Source: Anaerolineaceae bacterium (lineage in GTDB: Bacteria; Chloroflexota; Anaerolineae; Aggregatilineales; Phototrophicaceae). Taken from it: a stretch of 64,000 nt of DNA. Location of the stretch: positions 1 through 64,000 of the forward strand of contig JAPPOB010000002.1 in NCBI GenBank assembly GCA_028818375.1. The letters are read 5' to 3'. Positions 18,377 through 26,574 of this stretch are shown one piece after another. The first letter of the stretch is position 1. Every line of letters starts with the position of its first letter. The notes beneath the pieces were generated by a model. That model saw only the letters and a list, made by a program, of their open reading frames with translations, did no database searches and was not told the origin of the DNA. Both the position numbers and the translations under genes were made by a program.

Positions 18377-18459
18377 GGGGTTGTGATGGAATGGCAGACA
18401 TGGGTGACTTAAAATCTCCTGCCCTAACCGGCGTGCGGGTTCGAATCCCGCCAACCCCA
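18377..18459 (+). tRNA. tRNA-Leu (anticodon TAA)
   Basis: This 83-nt class II tRNA has acceptor GGGGTTG paired with CAACCCC, discriminator A, and no encoded CCA. The D arm has an ATG/CAT stem, the anticodon loop is CTTAAAA giving TAA, and there is a long variable arm. The T arm is GCGGG-TTCGAAT-CCCGC. The anticodon stem GGTGA/TCTCC contains one internal T-T mismatch, which is unusual. The gene sits between the phosphoesterase and the YchF GTPase. Confidence 0.9.
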
Positions 18460-18511
18460 TGTTCAGGCCGGAAACGCCGCCCGCCCGGTTGACATACAGG
18501 AGGCCACGGCC

Positions 18512-19591
18512 CTGCGCCTCGGTATTATCGGCCTGCCCAACAGCGGCAAGACCACGCTCTTCAACGCCCTGACCGGCCATGACATCGCGACCGGCGCCGC
18601 AGCCGGCCGTTTCGAGGTGCACACGGCGGTCGTCAGCGTGCCGGACGAACGGGTTGACCGGCTCAGCGCCCTCTACAGGCCCCGCAAGACGACCCACATT
18701 CAGGTCACCTACAGCGACATTGCCGGCCTCAACCAGGGCGTAAGCCAGGCCGGGATCGAGGGGCGCTTCCGACAGGAGCTGGAACAGGTGGACGGCTTTG
18801 TGCTGGTGCTGCGCGCCTTCGACAACGAGGCCGTGCCCCACCCGCACGGCAGTGTGGACCCCGCGCGCGACCTGGAGATGCTGGACGCCGAATTGCTGTT
18901 GCATGATCTGGTGGCGCTCGAGACGCGACTTGAACGCATAGACAACGAGCTTCGCCTCAAGGGACGCCGCGCGCCCAGGGAAGTGCGGGACGAAGGCGAG
19001 TTGCTTGGCGCCCTGCAGCAGGGCCTGGAGGAGGGTCGCCCCCTGCGCGCCTGTGCCCTGTCCCCCGCGCAGCGCAGCGCCTTGCGCGGCTTCGGTTTTC
19101 TCACCTTGAAGCCGACGTTGATCGTCCTGAACGTGGACGATTCCCGGGCGGAGGGAGAGGTAGACCTGCCCGCAGCGGGGCCTGGCGTAGTGGTCACCGC
19201 GCTGCGCGGTCGCCTGGAGGCTGAAATCGCAAACCTCGATGACGGGGATGCGGCGCTCTTTATGGAGGAGTACGACATCCCCGAACGCAGCGCCGACAAG
19301 GTCATCCGGCTTTCCTTTGAGTTGCTGCAACTGCGCTCCTTTTTCACCATCAACGAGAATGAACTGCGCGCCTGGAGCCTTCCGGCCGGCTCTGGCGCGG
19401 CCGAGGCGGCGGGGGTTGTGCACACGGACATGCAGAGGGGCTTCATCCGCGCCGAGGTGATGCGCAGCGAGGACCTGCTGGCCGCGGGCGGGCGCGAGGC
19501 CGACCTGCGCCGCGCCGGTCAGTTGCGCCTGGAAGGACGGGACTACGAGGTGCAGGACGGCGACGTGCTTCGCATCCGCTTCAATGTCTGA
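18512..19591 (+). CDS. ychF: YchF/Obg-like P-loop GTPase (ATPase) with CTG start
   Basis: This protein of about 359 residues has the YchF layout. The P-loop GLPNSGKTTLFNALTG begins six residues from the start, followed by TYSDIAGLNQG as the G3-region equivalent, LIVLNVDD as the G4-like motif, and a C-terminal TGS-type domain with RGFIRAEVM and LEGRDYEVQDGDVL. YchF proteins bind ATP and the ribosome. No ATG, GTG or TTG exists in frame between the upstream in-frame stop (18425, inside the tRNA) and the P-loop. A CTG at 18512 sits eight bases after AGGAGG and gives the expected N-terminus. A start at GTG 18617 would remove the P-loop. Confidence 0.85.
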   Translation: MRLGIIGLPNSGKTTLFNALTGHDIATGAAAGRFEVHTAVVSVPDERVDRLSALYRPRKTTHIQVTYSDIAGLNQGVSQAGIEGRFRQELEQVDGFVLVLRAFDNEAVPHPHGSVDPARDLEMLDAELLLHDLVALETRLERIDNELRLKGRRAPREVRDEGELLGALQQGLEEGRPLRACALSPAQRSALRGFGFLTLKPTLIVLNVDDSRAEGEVDLPAAGPGVVVTALRGRLEAEIANLDDGDAALFMEEYDIPERSADKVIRLSFELLQLRSFFTINENELRAWSLPAGSGAAEAAGVVHTDMQRGFIRAEVMRSEDLLAAGGREADLRRAGQLRLEGRDYEVQDGDVLRIRFNV

Positions 19592-20747
19592 GCCGGAGGC
19601 GCGCGGCCACGCAAGGCGCGCCGGGCGTCTGCTGGTCGCTTCGGGCATCGCGCCGCCGGAGGCCGGCGGGCCCGCCACCTGGTTGCAGGAGGTCTTGCCG
19701 GCGCTGCAGGCGCTGGGCTGGCAACTGGAAGTCATCAGTTATGGCGACGCCGCTTCCGGCGAACAACCCTGGCCCCTGCGACGCATTCCGCGGAGCCTCC
19801 TGCCCTTGCGTCTGGCCCGCTATGCCCGCGCCGCCTGGCCCCGAATGCGTCGCGCCGACCTGGTGCTGCACACGACGCCCGGCCTGCCACTGCCCCCGGG
19901 TGGACCGCCGCGCGTCTACCGCATCGTCGGTGACCAGGCCTGGGAGCGCAGCATCCGGCGTGGCTGGATCCCGCCGGATGAGGACATTGAGCGTTTTCAG
20001 TGCCAACGCTACGGGCGCCTGGTCGAGTTGCAAAAGACGCTGCGTTCGCGGGAGTTGCAACGGGCCCGCCGCGTCATCGTGCCTGGCGACTGGTTGCGAC
20101 GTCTGGTGACCGGCTGGGGCGTGACGCCCACGCAGATTCAGGTCATTCCCAACGCCCTGCCGCCGGCCTCCATGCCCGCCCCGGACCAGGCCGACGCGCG
20201 CCGGCAACTGGGCCTGGACGACCACCCCCTGCTACTGACCGCGGCGCGCCTGACGCCCTGGAAGGGTATCGACCGCCTGCTGTCTGCGCTGGCGCAGGCG
20301 CCACATTTCCGCCTGATCGTCGCCGGCGACGGGCCGCAACGTCCGGCGCTGGAGAGACAGGTCGAGCATTTGAAGCTGGAGCCGCGCGTGCGCTTCATGG
20401 GGCAGATTACACGCCCGCAACTCGCGCTCTACATGCAGGCGGCCGACTGGTTCGTGCTGTATTCCGGCTACGAAGGGCTGTCGCACTCGCTGCTGGAAAG
20501 CCTGCAGGTCGGCACTCCCGTCATCGCCAGCGACCGCTGCGGCAATCCGGAAGTCATCACGAACGACCACAACGGTCTGCTCGTGCCCTGGCCCGACGGG
20601 GACGCGCTGGAGGCGGCCCTGCAACGCGCCCTGCAACCGGACCTGCGCGAGCGCCTGGCCGGCAACGCCGCCGACGGTCTGGAGCGCTTCAGCTTCGAAC
20701 GCATGGTATCGCAGACCGACGCCCTGCTGCGCATCTGCCGCGACTGA
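19584..20747 (+). CDS. Glycosyltransferase family 4-type
   Basis: This 387-residue GT-B glycosyltransferase has the N-terminal acceptor-domain start LLVASGIAPPEAGGPATW. The C-terminal donor domain has LLTAARLTPWKGIDRLL, VAGDGPQRPALE, VRFMGQITRPQL and the EX7E-like segment SGYEGLSHSLLESLQVGTPVI. It transfers a sugar from an activated donor, and the acceptor is unknown. The first codons overlap the end of ychF by eight bases. It converges with thrS three bases away. Confidence 0.86.
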   Translation: MSEPEARGHARRAGRLLVASGIAPPEAGGPATWLQEVLPALQALGWQLEVISYGDAASGEQPWPLRRIPRSLLPLRLARYARAAWPRMRRADLVLHTTPGLPLPPGGPPRVYRIVGDQAWERSIRRGWIPPDEDIERFQCQRYGRLVELQKTLRSRELQRARRVIVPGDWLRRLVTGWGVTPTQIQVIPNALPPASMPAPDQADARRQLGLDDHPLLLTAARLTPWKGIDRLLSALAQAPHFRLIVAGDGPQRPALERQVEHLKLEPRVRFMGQITRPQLALYMQAADWFVLYSGYEGLSHSLLESLQVGTPVIASDRCGNPEVITNDHNGLLVPWPDGDALEAALQRALQPDLRERLAGNAADGLERFSFERMVSQTDALLRICRD

Positions 20748-20750
20748 GGC

Positions 20751-22550
20751 TCACTGCAGGGCGAGCAGTTTCCCGTCAATCACGCGGGTCGCCATGGCCG
20801 TGAATTCCGCCAGGGTCATGGCTCCCAGATCCTCGTCATCGCGCAGGCGCACACTGACCGTGTCATTTTCGAGGTCTCGGTCGCCCAGCACCAGCATGTA
20901 GGGGATGTTCTGTTCGCGGGCGAGGCGGATCTTGTTGCCCATGCGGTTGCGACTCTCGTCGACCTGGGCGCGAATGCCGGCCGGGCGCAACTGCGCGGCC
21001 AGCTCCCGCGCCGGCGCGACGTGGCGGTCGGCGATGGGGATGAAGACCGCCTGCTGTGGCGCCAGCCAGACCGGAAAGGCGCCGGCGAAGTGTTCGATGA
21101 GGATGCCGATGAAGCGCTCCATGCTGCCGAAGGGCGCGCGATGGATCATGACCGGACGCTGACGGCTGTCGTCGCTGGCGACGTACTCCAGATCAAAGCG
21201 CTCGGGCAGGTTGTAGTCCACCTGCACGGTGCCCAGTTGCCACTCGCGGCGCAGGGCATCGCGGAAGATGAAATCCAGCTTGGGGCCATAGAAGGCCGCC
21301 TCACCTTCCTCGACGCGATGCTGCAGGCCCAGCTCCCGGCAGGCCAGCAGGATGGCGTCGGTGGCCTTCTGCCACAGCTCGTCGCTGCCGCTGTATTTGT
21401 CGCTCTGTGGGTCGCGGATGCCGACGCGGGCCGAAAAGTCCGTCATGCCCAGCGTGCCGAAGACCTGTTGAATGAGACGCACCACGCCCTGAAATTCCTC
21501 GACCAGCTGGTCGGGCCTGACGAAGAGATGCGCGTCATCGACGGTGAAGCCGCGCACGCGGGTCAGGCCATGCAGTTCGCCGGACTGTTCGTAGCGGTAG
21601 ACGGTGCCGAATTCCGCCAGGCGCACCGGCAGGTCGCGCCAGGAGCGCATTTCGCTCTGGTAGATGGCGCAATGATGCGGGCAGTTCATGGGTCGCAACA
21701 GAAACTGGTCGTCATCGACCTCAAGCGGCGCGTACTGGCTGTCGGCGTAGTAGGGGTAGTGGCCGGAGGTGCGATACAGGTCGAGACGTCCGATGTGCGG
21801 CGTCATGACCGGTTCGTAGCCATTCTCGACCTGGACGTCACGCAGCCAGCGCTCAAGCGTGTCGCGCAGAATCGTGCCCCTGGGCTTCCACAGTGGCAGA
21901 CCCCTGCCGACCAGCGGACTGATGGTAAAGAGGCCCAGGCGCTCTCCGAGCACGCGATGGTCACGGCGCCGCGCTTCCTCCAGGCGCTCAAGATAGTCTT
22001 GCAATTCGTCGGCGTTGTTCCAGGCCGTGCCGTAGATGCGGGTCAGTTGAGGCCGCTTTTCATCACCGCGCCAGTAAGCGCCTGCGGGCGGGCGAAAGGC
22101 TATTCGCAGCGCCCTGGGGTCGATCTCCCTGCTGCGTTCGACGTGCGGGCCGCGGCAGAGGTCGGTGAAGCGGTTCTGCGTGTAAACGGTGAGGGTCTCC
22201 GCCGGCGCGGCGATGTGCTCGCCGTTTTCGTCGACGCGGCCGTTGACGAGATCATCGATCAGTTCCAGTTTGTAGGGTTGGTCCTGGAAGAGTTCACGGG
22301 CCTCGTCGGCGCTTATATCGCGGCAGGTGAAGGCGTGGTTGCCGCCAATGATTTTCTTCATGCGCCGTTCGACCCATTTCAGGTCCTCGTCGGTGACGGG
22401 CCGCGGCAGGTCGAAGTCGTAGTAGAAGCCGTCTTCGATGGGCGGGCCTATGGCGATTTTCGCCTGGGGAAAGCGCTCCAGCATGGCCTCGGCCATGATG
22501 TGCGCCGCCGAATGGCGAATGCGGTACAGCTGGTCAGCAGGGTTGGACAT
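20751..22550 (-). CDS. thrS: Threonyl-tRNA synthetase without TGS domain
   Basis: This 599-residue class II synthetase charges tRNA-Thr. It begins directly with the editing (second additional) domain: the HxxxH motif RHSAAHIMAEAM, IGPPIEDGFYYD and TDLCRGPHV. The catalytic core has MNCPHHCAIYQSE (zinc cysteine), ELHGLTRVRGF, VDYNLPERFDLEY and IHRAPFGSMERFIGILIE. The anticodon-binding domain closes the protein (QQAVFIPIADRHV). About 60 residues forming the TGS domain in E. coli ThrRS are absent. I see no T-box-like leader in the 80 bases upstream. It may be co-transcribed with the hypothetical gene before it. Confidence 0.95.
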   Translation of the reverse strand: MSNPADQLYRIRHSAAHIMAEAMLERFPQAKIAIGPPIEDGFYYDFDLPRPVTDEDLKWVERRMKKIIGGNHAFTCRDISADEARELFQDQPYKLELIDDLVNGRVDENGEHIAAPAETLTVYTQNRFTDLCRGPHVERSREIDPRALRIAFRPPAGAYWRGDEKRPQLTRIYGTAWNNADELQDYLERLEEARRRDHRVLGERLGLFTISPLVGRGLPLWKPRGTILRDTLERWLRDVQVENGYEPVMTPHIGRLDLYRTSGHYPYYADSQYAPLEVDDDQFLLRPMNCPHHCAIYQSEMRSWRDLPVRLAEFGTVYRYEQSGELHGLTRVRGFTVDDAHLFVRPDQLVEEFQGVVRLIQQVFGTLGMTDFSARVGIRDPQSDKYSGSDELWQKATDAILLACRELGLQHRVEEGEAAFYGPKLDFIFRDALRREWQLGTVQVDYNLPERFDLEYVASDDSRQRPVMIHRAPFGSMERFIGILIEHFAGAFPVWLAPQQAVFIPIADRHVAPARELAAQLRPAGIRAQVDESRNRMGNKIRLAREQNIPYMLVLGDRDLENDTVSVRLRDDEDLGAMTLAEFTAMATRVIDGKLLALQ

Positions 22551-22630
22551 GGGTTTCCTTTAGTGGCGCGCTGCCAGAATTCGGGCGCGGGACAGGTCGA
22601 CGCAAGGGACGTGGATGGGGGAGGAGAGCT

Positions 22631-23041
22631 TCAGGTGACGCCGGTGACGCTCAGCACGTCGCTGATGACGAAGGTGACCATCTCGTGGGTGACGCAGGGA
22701 GTTCGCACTCCGCCGGGGTGGATGGCCTCATCCCCGCTGACACGGGTGAAGCGTCCCTCGAAGGTGCCAAGGTCGATCATGCATTCGATGACGTCCAGCA
22801 GGGTGTCGCATTCCAGGTCATCGACGAGCACGTGGGGGGTGTCGATGGCCGCATGGCGCACGGGGTTGCAATGGGGGTGGTCGCAGGCCCCATGGAAACC
22901 CAGGTCCAGCTGTCGTCGCAACCAGGCCAGAGTCACAAACGACGCCGTGTAGTGGCTGCCCTCTTCCATTCGGACGATGACATCACAGGCGTCGTTTTCG
23001 GACGGTTCGGATTTCTCGATCCAGACATGGTTGGCGATCAT
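22631..23041 (-). CDS. Hypothetical protein, cysteine/histidine containing
   Basis: This 136-residue protein is not recognised. It begins MIANHVWIEKSE, is acidic, and contains FHGACDHPHCNPVRHAA, a Cys/His cluster that could bind metal, plus LVDDLECDTLLDVIECM. The start at 23041 follows AGGTGA by seven bases. A strong promoter lies 60-90 bases upstream. thrS follows 80 bases downstream on the same strand, so the two may share a transcript. Confidence 0.6.
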   Translation of the reverse strand: MIANHVWIEKSEPSENDACDVIVRMEEGSHYTASFVTLAWLRRQLDLGFHGACDHPHCNPVRHAAIDTPHVLVDDLECDTLLDVIECMIDLGTFEGRFTRVSGDEAIHPGGVRTPCVTHEMVTFVISDVLSVTGVT

Positions 23042-23102
23042 GCTGATTTCACCTGGTTTGCCCCCCTGTGCATGGCAGCGATCTCTGCCAGCCACTGCCC
23101 AA

Positions 23103-23132
23103 AGCATAGAACAGACGGGAAGCGCTTGTCAA
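23103..23132 (-). promoter_or_regulatory. Promoter of the hypothetical gene / thrS unit
   Basis: On the minus strand TTGACA (23132-23127) and TATGCT (23108-23103) are separated by 18 bases, with the start codon about 62 bases downstream of the -10 element. The -35 hexamer is a perfect consensus match. Confidence 0.65.
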
Positions 23133-23231
23133 GCAAAGGGACGCCGCGGCGATTGCGCAGGGAATACACATGGCGGCCAGGCCGGCCGACGGGTATACTG
23201 GGCCAGGTTGATCAGCAGGGGACTATCCCGC

Positions 23232-23429
23232 ATGAATCTGGGACCGACCGAACTCATCATTCTTCTCGTGATTGTATTGTTGCTCTTTGGCGTGGGCCGC
23301 GTATCGCGAATCGGCGGCGAACTGGGCAGTGCGGTTGCCAATTTCCGCAAGGGCCTCGATCAGGGCGCCAGGGAAGCTGCAGCCAGCAGTGAGGAAGCCG
23401 CTGCGGAGAAGAAAGCCGAAGAGGCCTGA
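23232..23429 (+). CDS. tatA: Twin-arginine translocase subunit TatA/E
   Basis: This 65-residue protein has the TatA layout: a short N-terminus, one hydrophobic helix (about 6-20, ELIILLVIVLLLFGVG), a hinge with FG followed by an amphipathic helix (VSRIGGELGSAVANFRKG), and a charged Ala/Glu/Lys tail. TatA forms the pore of the export path for folded, often cofactor-bearing proteins. tatC is not in the window. A TATACT element at 23194-23199 lies 33 bases upstream. Confidence 0.9.
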   Translation: MNLGPTELIILLVIVLLLFGVGRVSRIGGELGSAVANFRKGLDQGAREAAASSEEAAAEKKAEEA

Positions 23430-23449
23430 GCCTGAATGGGTAACCGGTC

Positions 23450-23788
23450 TCAGGTGTCCGGCGTGAGCAGTGGCTTGCGCGGGACGCCGGCGGGCGCCAT
23501 CAGGTTGTAACGAAGAATATCGCGGTTGAGACGCGCCTTTTCCCCGGCGCTGTCAGAAGAGCCCCGCAGCAGGCGGGCGCGCCGACGTTCCACATCCACA
23601 CCCAACGTGATCCATTCCGGCGCCAGATCGTGGGCGCGCAGCAGGCTGTGCGCCAGACGCAGTTCCGGCGGCGTGCGGGCGTCTTCCGGTGGCGGCAGTG
23701 GTTTGCCCTCCCCCGGCAACCCGTCGAAGGCTCCGGCTTCCCGGGCGTCTTGCAGCCGTTGTTCGACCAGCGAGGCCCAGTCAGTCAT
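23450..23788 (-). CDS. DUF1992 (DnaJ-homologue C28-like) domain protein
   Basis: This 112-residue protein matches the small DUF1992 family: the N-terminal VEQRLQDAREAGAFDGLPGEGKPLP motif region at residues 8-32 is diagnostic, followed by a helical part ending NLMAPAGVPRKPLL. The function is not established, and the domain also occurs in eukaryotic DNAJC28. ATG 23788 gives the usual family N-terminus MTDWASLVEQR. It lies 19 bases downstream of the LysM protein gene on the same strand. Confidence 0.78.
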   Translation of the reverse strand: MTDWASLVEQRLQDAREAGAFDGLPGEGKPLPPPEDARTPPELRLAHSLLRAHDLAPEWITLGVDVERRRARLLRGSSDSAGEKARLNRDILRYNLMAPAGVPRKPLLTPDT

Positions 23789-23807
23789 CCTGTGAATTGC
23801 CTGATTG

Positions 23808-24758
23808 TCAGTTGCCGTCCGACAGGTTGAAGGTGGCCTGTACCTCGCCGTTGGCATCACGCAGCACGGCGACGCCGCTGCCTTCGCTCCATAGCGCTTC
23901 GTCCAGGCCCTGGTGCAAGCGGTTGGGCGTGTTGTCACCGCTGCGCGAAACGACCAGGATGGAGCCGCCACCGAACAACCGGTGCTGCGGGAAGGTGTAG
24001 ACCTTGCCTTCGCCGTCTTCCAGTGTCCAGTCCAGCAGGTCGACGCCATCGCCGTTGTTGCGGATTTCCACACCCTCGGCGGTGATGTCACCGGCCCCGA
24101 CGATGCGCGTGATTTCCAGCTGGACTGCCTCCGCCGTTGGTGGCAGGGTGATGGTTACCTGGGGCGTGGGCGTGGCCAGGTCGTCAATGGTCCACTCGCC
24201 GGCAAGGTAGCCCTCGACCTGTTCCTGCGTCATCTGGCAGCCAGGCAAGGGGATGACCAACTGGTCACCAACTCGCAGGAAGCGCGCCGTATCCTCGGTC
24301 AGGCCGTTGATCGCCAGCATCAGAATCGGATCTGCGCCATAAATGCCGGCCAGCTGGTAGGGTGTGTCGCCGGAACGCAATTCGTGCATGACGCAGCCCG
24401 GAGGCAGACCTTCGGTGAATGCCTCGACCGGATAGGGGACGACGATGACTTCTTCCGTGCCTTCGGCCGTCACGACGACGCCGTCTCCCGCCGTGTTGAT
24501 CAATCCGGAGATTGGAGTGCCGTCTGTGGTTTGACCATCCGGCGCTGCGGTCACCACGACCACAAAGGAGGCATCGGGGTCGATGGTGGCGGTGATGAGT
24601 ACCGGTACGGTAATGATTTCCGGGGCCATTTGTTGCGATCCGTCAACATTGGCGGCGGGCCCAATGGGAAGCGAAGGCGCCAGCAACAACCCCAATGCAA
24701 AGCCAATAAGCAGCAGAGACAGCGCGCTCAGGATTACAGATATCGCAAAGCGGCTCAT
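23808..24758 (-). CDS. Membrane-anchored LysM and lamin-tail-like protein
   Basis: This 316-residue protein has one N-terminal membrane segment (about 6-27). A low-complexity Val/Thr-rich region follows, then a LysM-like domain (HELRSGDTPYQLAGIYG to LRVGDQLVIPLPG) that could bind peptidoglycan or glycans. After a Thr/Pro linker (LATPTPQVTITLPPT) comes a lamin-tail-like beta domain (GVEIRNNGDGVDLLDWTLED). It is probably an extracellular structural or wall-binding protein. ATG 24758 gives a standard anchor. Confidence 0.75.
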   Translation of the reverse strand: MSRFAISVILSALSLLLIGFALGLLLAPSLPIGPAANVDGSQQMAPEIITVPVLITATIDPDASFVVVVTAAPDGQTTDGTPISGLINTAGDGVVVTAEGTEEVIVVPYPVEAFTEGLPPGCVMHELRSGDTPYQLAGIYGADPILMLAINGLTEDTARFLRVGDQLVIPLPGCQMTQEQVEGYLAGEWTIDDLATPTPQVTITLPPTAEAVQLEITRIVGAGDITAEGVEIRNNGDGVDLLDWTLEDGEGKVYTFPQHRLFGGGSILVVSRSGDNTPNRLHQGLDEALWSEGSGVAVLRDANGEVQATFNLSDGN

Positions 24759-24793
24759 GGCCTGCCTCGTCTGATGCGCAGATAAGCACCGCA

Positions 24794-24822
24794 AGTGTAG
24801 CATGGCAGCCAGCCACGGGCAA
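24794..24822 (-). promoter_or_regulatory. Promoter of the LysM protein gene
   Basis: Minus-strand TTGCCC (24822-24817) and TACACT (24799-24794) with a 17-base spacer, about 35 bases before the ATG at 24758. It lies back to back with the promoter of the NYN gene. Confidence 0.6.
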
Positions 24823-24838
24823 AAGGGCGCGATCTCCG

Positions 24839-24867
24839 TTGAGTCCCTCTCCAGTGGTCGCTATACT
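24839..24867 (+). promoter_or_regulatory. Promoter of the NYN nuclease gene
   Basis: TTGAGT at 24839-24844 and TATACT at 24862-24867 with a 17-base spacer, 18 bases before the ATG at 24886. GGGAGG lies between the -10 element and the start codon. Confidence 0.65.
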
Positions 24868-24885
24868 GTCGCTCGGGAGGGCCCC

Positions 24886-25362
24886 ATGCGCTACATCATC
24901 GACGGTCACAACCTCATCGGCGCACTGCCGAATCTTGCCCTTGACGACCCCGATGACGAGGCAAAACTGGTGCAGAGACTACGCAGTTTCGCGGCGCGCA
25001 CGGGCCGCGGCTGCACCGTCATTTTCGATCACGGCGTTCCCGGCGGGCGCTCCGCGCTGTCCAACCGGGCGGTGCAGGTCGTGTTCGCCTCCATGCGCTC
25101 CAGCGCAGACCGGGTGTTGCGCGAGCGCATCAAGAAGCTGCCCGAACCGCGCGCCTGGACGGTGGTCACCTCCGATGCCGAAGTACTGGGCTTCGCCCGC
25201 CACCGGCGCCTGCAGACCCTGAGCAGCGCGCAGTTTGCCTCGCTGCTGGAGCGACCGCAGTCAGTCGCTCGCGACCCTGGCGAGAACCCCGATGCGCAAA
25301 GTTCTCCCGAGGAAATCGAAGAATGGCTGGCGGTCTTCACTGCCGGGTGCAGCAGCGACTGA
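24886..25362 (+). CDS. NYN/PIN-like nuclease-fold protein (YacP-like)
   Basis: This 158-residue protein starts with RYIIDGHNLIGALPN, the first acidic motif of NYN domains. It continues with CTVIFDHGVPGG and VVTSDAEVLGFARHR, giving the usual three or four aspartates for metal-dependent RNA cleavage. YacP/Rae1-type members cleave ribosome-associated mRNA in Bacillus. An equivalent role here is inferred from the family only. The ATG at 24886 follows GGGAGG. Confidence 0.8.
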   Translation: MRYIIDGHNLIGALPNLALDDPDDEAKLVQRLRSFAARTGRGCTVIFDHGVPGGRSALSNRAVQVVFASMRSSADRVLRERIKKLPEPRAWTVVTSDAEVLGFARHRRLQTLSSAQFASLLERPQSVARDPGENPDAQSSPEEIEEWLAVFTAGCSSD

Positions 25363-25380
25363 AATCTCTTTCCAAATGAG

Positions 25381-25452
25381 TGGGACCACCTGGATTCGAA
25401 CCAGGAACCGATCAGTTATGAGCCGACTGCTCTGCCCTTGAGCTATGGTCCC
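25381..25452 (-). tRNA. tRNA-Met (anticodon CAT)
   Basis: This 72-nt tRNA has acceptor GGGACCA/TGGTCCC, discriminator A, anticodon loop CTCATAA and T arm CCTGG-TTCGAAT-CCAGG. The acceptor pair and general shape fit an elongator Met tRNA. A CAT tRNA could instead be Ile2 with a lysidine-modified anticodon, which sequence alone does not exclude. It is last in a Pro-Gly-Met cluster. Confidence 0.85.
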
Positions 25453-25466
25453 CTGCCGGTCGGCAG

Positions 25467-25537
25467 AGCGGGTAACGGGACTCGAACCCGTGCCAGGACC
25501 TTGGAAGGGTCATGTGCTACCATTACACCATACCCGC
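25467..25537 (-). tRNA. tRNA-Gly (anticodon TCC)
   Basis: This 71-nt tRNA has acceptor GCGGGTA/TACCCGC, discriminator T as usual for glycine, anticodon loop CTTCCAA and T arm CACGGG-TTCGAGT-CCCGT. It is the middle gene of the three-tRNA cluster. Confidence 0.92.
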
Positions 25538-25540
25538 CTG

Positions 25541-25615
25541 TCGGGGTGATCGGATTCGAACCGATGACCTCGCGCACCCAAAGCGCGCGCGCTGCCCGGA
25601 CTGCGCTACACCCCG
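25541..25615 (-). tRNA. tRNA-Pro (anticodon TGG)
   Basis: This 75-nt tRNA has acceptor CGGGGTG/CACCCCG, discriminator A, an anticodon stem rich in GC with loop TTTGGGT giving TGG, and T arm ATCGG-TTCGAAT-CCGAT. It is the first gene of the cluster, only three bases from tRNA-Gly. Confidence 0.92.
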
Positions 25616-25623
25616 TCATTCCC

Positions 25624-25652
25624 ATGCTACCACTGGCTGACGGCCCCGTCCA
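25624..25652 (-). promoter_or_regulatory. Promoter of the tRNA Pro-Gly-Met cluster
   Basis: Minus-strand TGGACG (25652-25647) and TAGCAT (25629-25624) with a 17-base spacer, eight bases before the tRNA-Pro 5' end. Each hexamer matches consensus at four of six bases. Confidence 0.5.
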
Positions 25653-25657
25653 CCGGG

Positions 25658-26458
25658 TTAGCCGGCCGCCGCCAGTTCCTCGTCAATGATGCGCGCAAAG
25701 GCCTCGAATTCACGCGCGCCGAGCAGGGGCCGGCCGTTGATGAAGAAGGCCGGCGTGCCGCGGATACCGAGGCTCTGGGCATCGCGAAAGTCCGCGGCAA
25801 TGCTTTCGATGGGTTGCTGTTCCACCAGACAGTTGTTGAAGGCGATCGGGTCGAGATCCAGCGAGCGGGCGAAGTTCAGAAAGATGCCGGGCTCGCCCAA
25901 CGTCCCCTGATTCTCGAAGAGCAGGTCATGGTAGGGCCAGAACTGGCCCTGCGCGTCGGCGCAACGGGCCGCGATGGCCGCTTCCGTGGAAGTTTCCCCC
26001 AAAATAGGGAAGTCGCGATAGACGATGCGCACCTGGTCGCCGTAGCGTTCCCGGATTTGCGGCAGCGTTTCACTGTGAAAGCGCGCGCAGAAGCCGCAAT
26101 TGAAGTCCCCGAATTCGATGAGTTCGACGCCGGCTTCGGCCGGGCCAAGGACTGCGGCCTCGCCGGCGCTGACCGTGAAGCGGGTGCTGCTGTCATTCAG
26201 GTCCGGCGGACGCGAGGCGAGGATCATTTGCTGCAGGCGCGTTTCCTGGCGGGTGAATTCCTCCTGCAAGGTCGCATTGAGCCAGGCGCGGGTCTCTTCC
26301 CGTTCCGCATCGCCGCTCCAGCGACCCGCGAAAAAGCCCAGCAGGGCGAAGAGCGCCGCCACGACCAGCACAGCGACTCGCTGACTCTGGCGCGTGGGCG
26401 CCGCCGGGGGAGCGGACTCTTCCGCTTCGGGCGCCGGAGCGCCGCTTTCGTCGTTCAA
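25658..26458 (-). CDS. DsbA-like membrane-anchored thiol oxidoreductase
   Basis: This 266-residue protein has a Pro/Ala-rich N-terminus, one membrane segment (about 27-46, VAVLVVAALFALLGFFAG) and an extracytoplasmic thioredoxin fold of the DsbA/Thioredoxin_4 type. The redox motif CGFC lies in DFNCGFCARFH and the cis-proline loop in RGTPAFFINGRP. It likely forms or isomerises disulfides in secreted proteins; several Cys-containing exported proteins are encoded nearby. It is divergently placed to rsgA. Confidence 0.85.
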   Translation of the reverse strand: MNDESGAPAPEAEESAPPAAPTRQSQRVAVLVVAALFALLGFFAGRWSGDAEREETRAWLNATLQEEFTRQETRLQQMILASRPPDLNDSSTRFTVSAGEAAVLGPAEAGVELIEFGDFNCGFCARFHSETLPQIRERYGDQVRIVYRDFPILGETSTEAAIAARCADAQGQFWPYHDLLFENQGTLGEPGIFLNFARSLDLDPIAFNNCLVEQQPIESIAADFRDAQSLGIRGTPAFFINGRPLLGAREFEAFARIIDEELAAAG

Positions 26459-26574
26459 ACTGGACCCTTCGGTTGGCTGGCGTGAGCGAGACAGCGGTTG
26501 GTCGCAGGTGCGCTGTCGTCGCGATCAGTATACCATTGCACCTGACAGCCGCGGCTGCCATGAAACGGAGGGAC

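Noticed and set aside
22551..22630. Possible T-box riboswitch before thrS.
   Set aside because: The gap is only 80 bases, with no specifier stem, T-box sequence or terminator visible.
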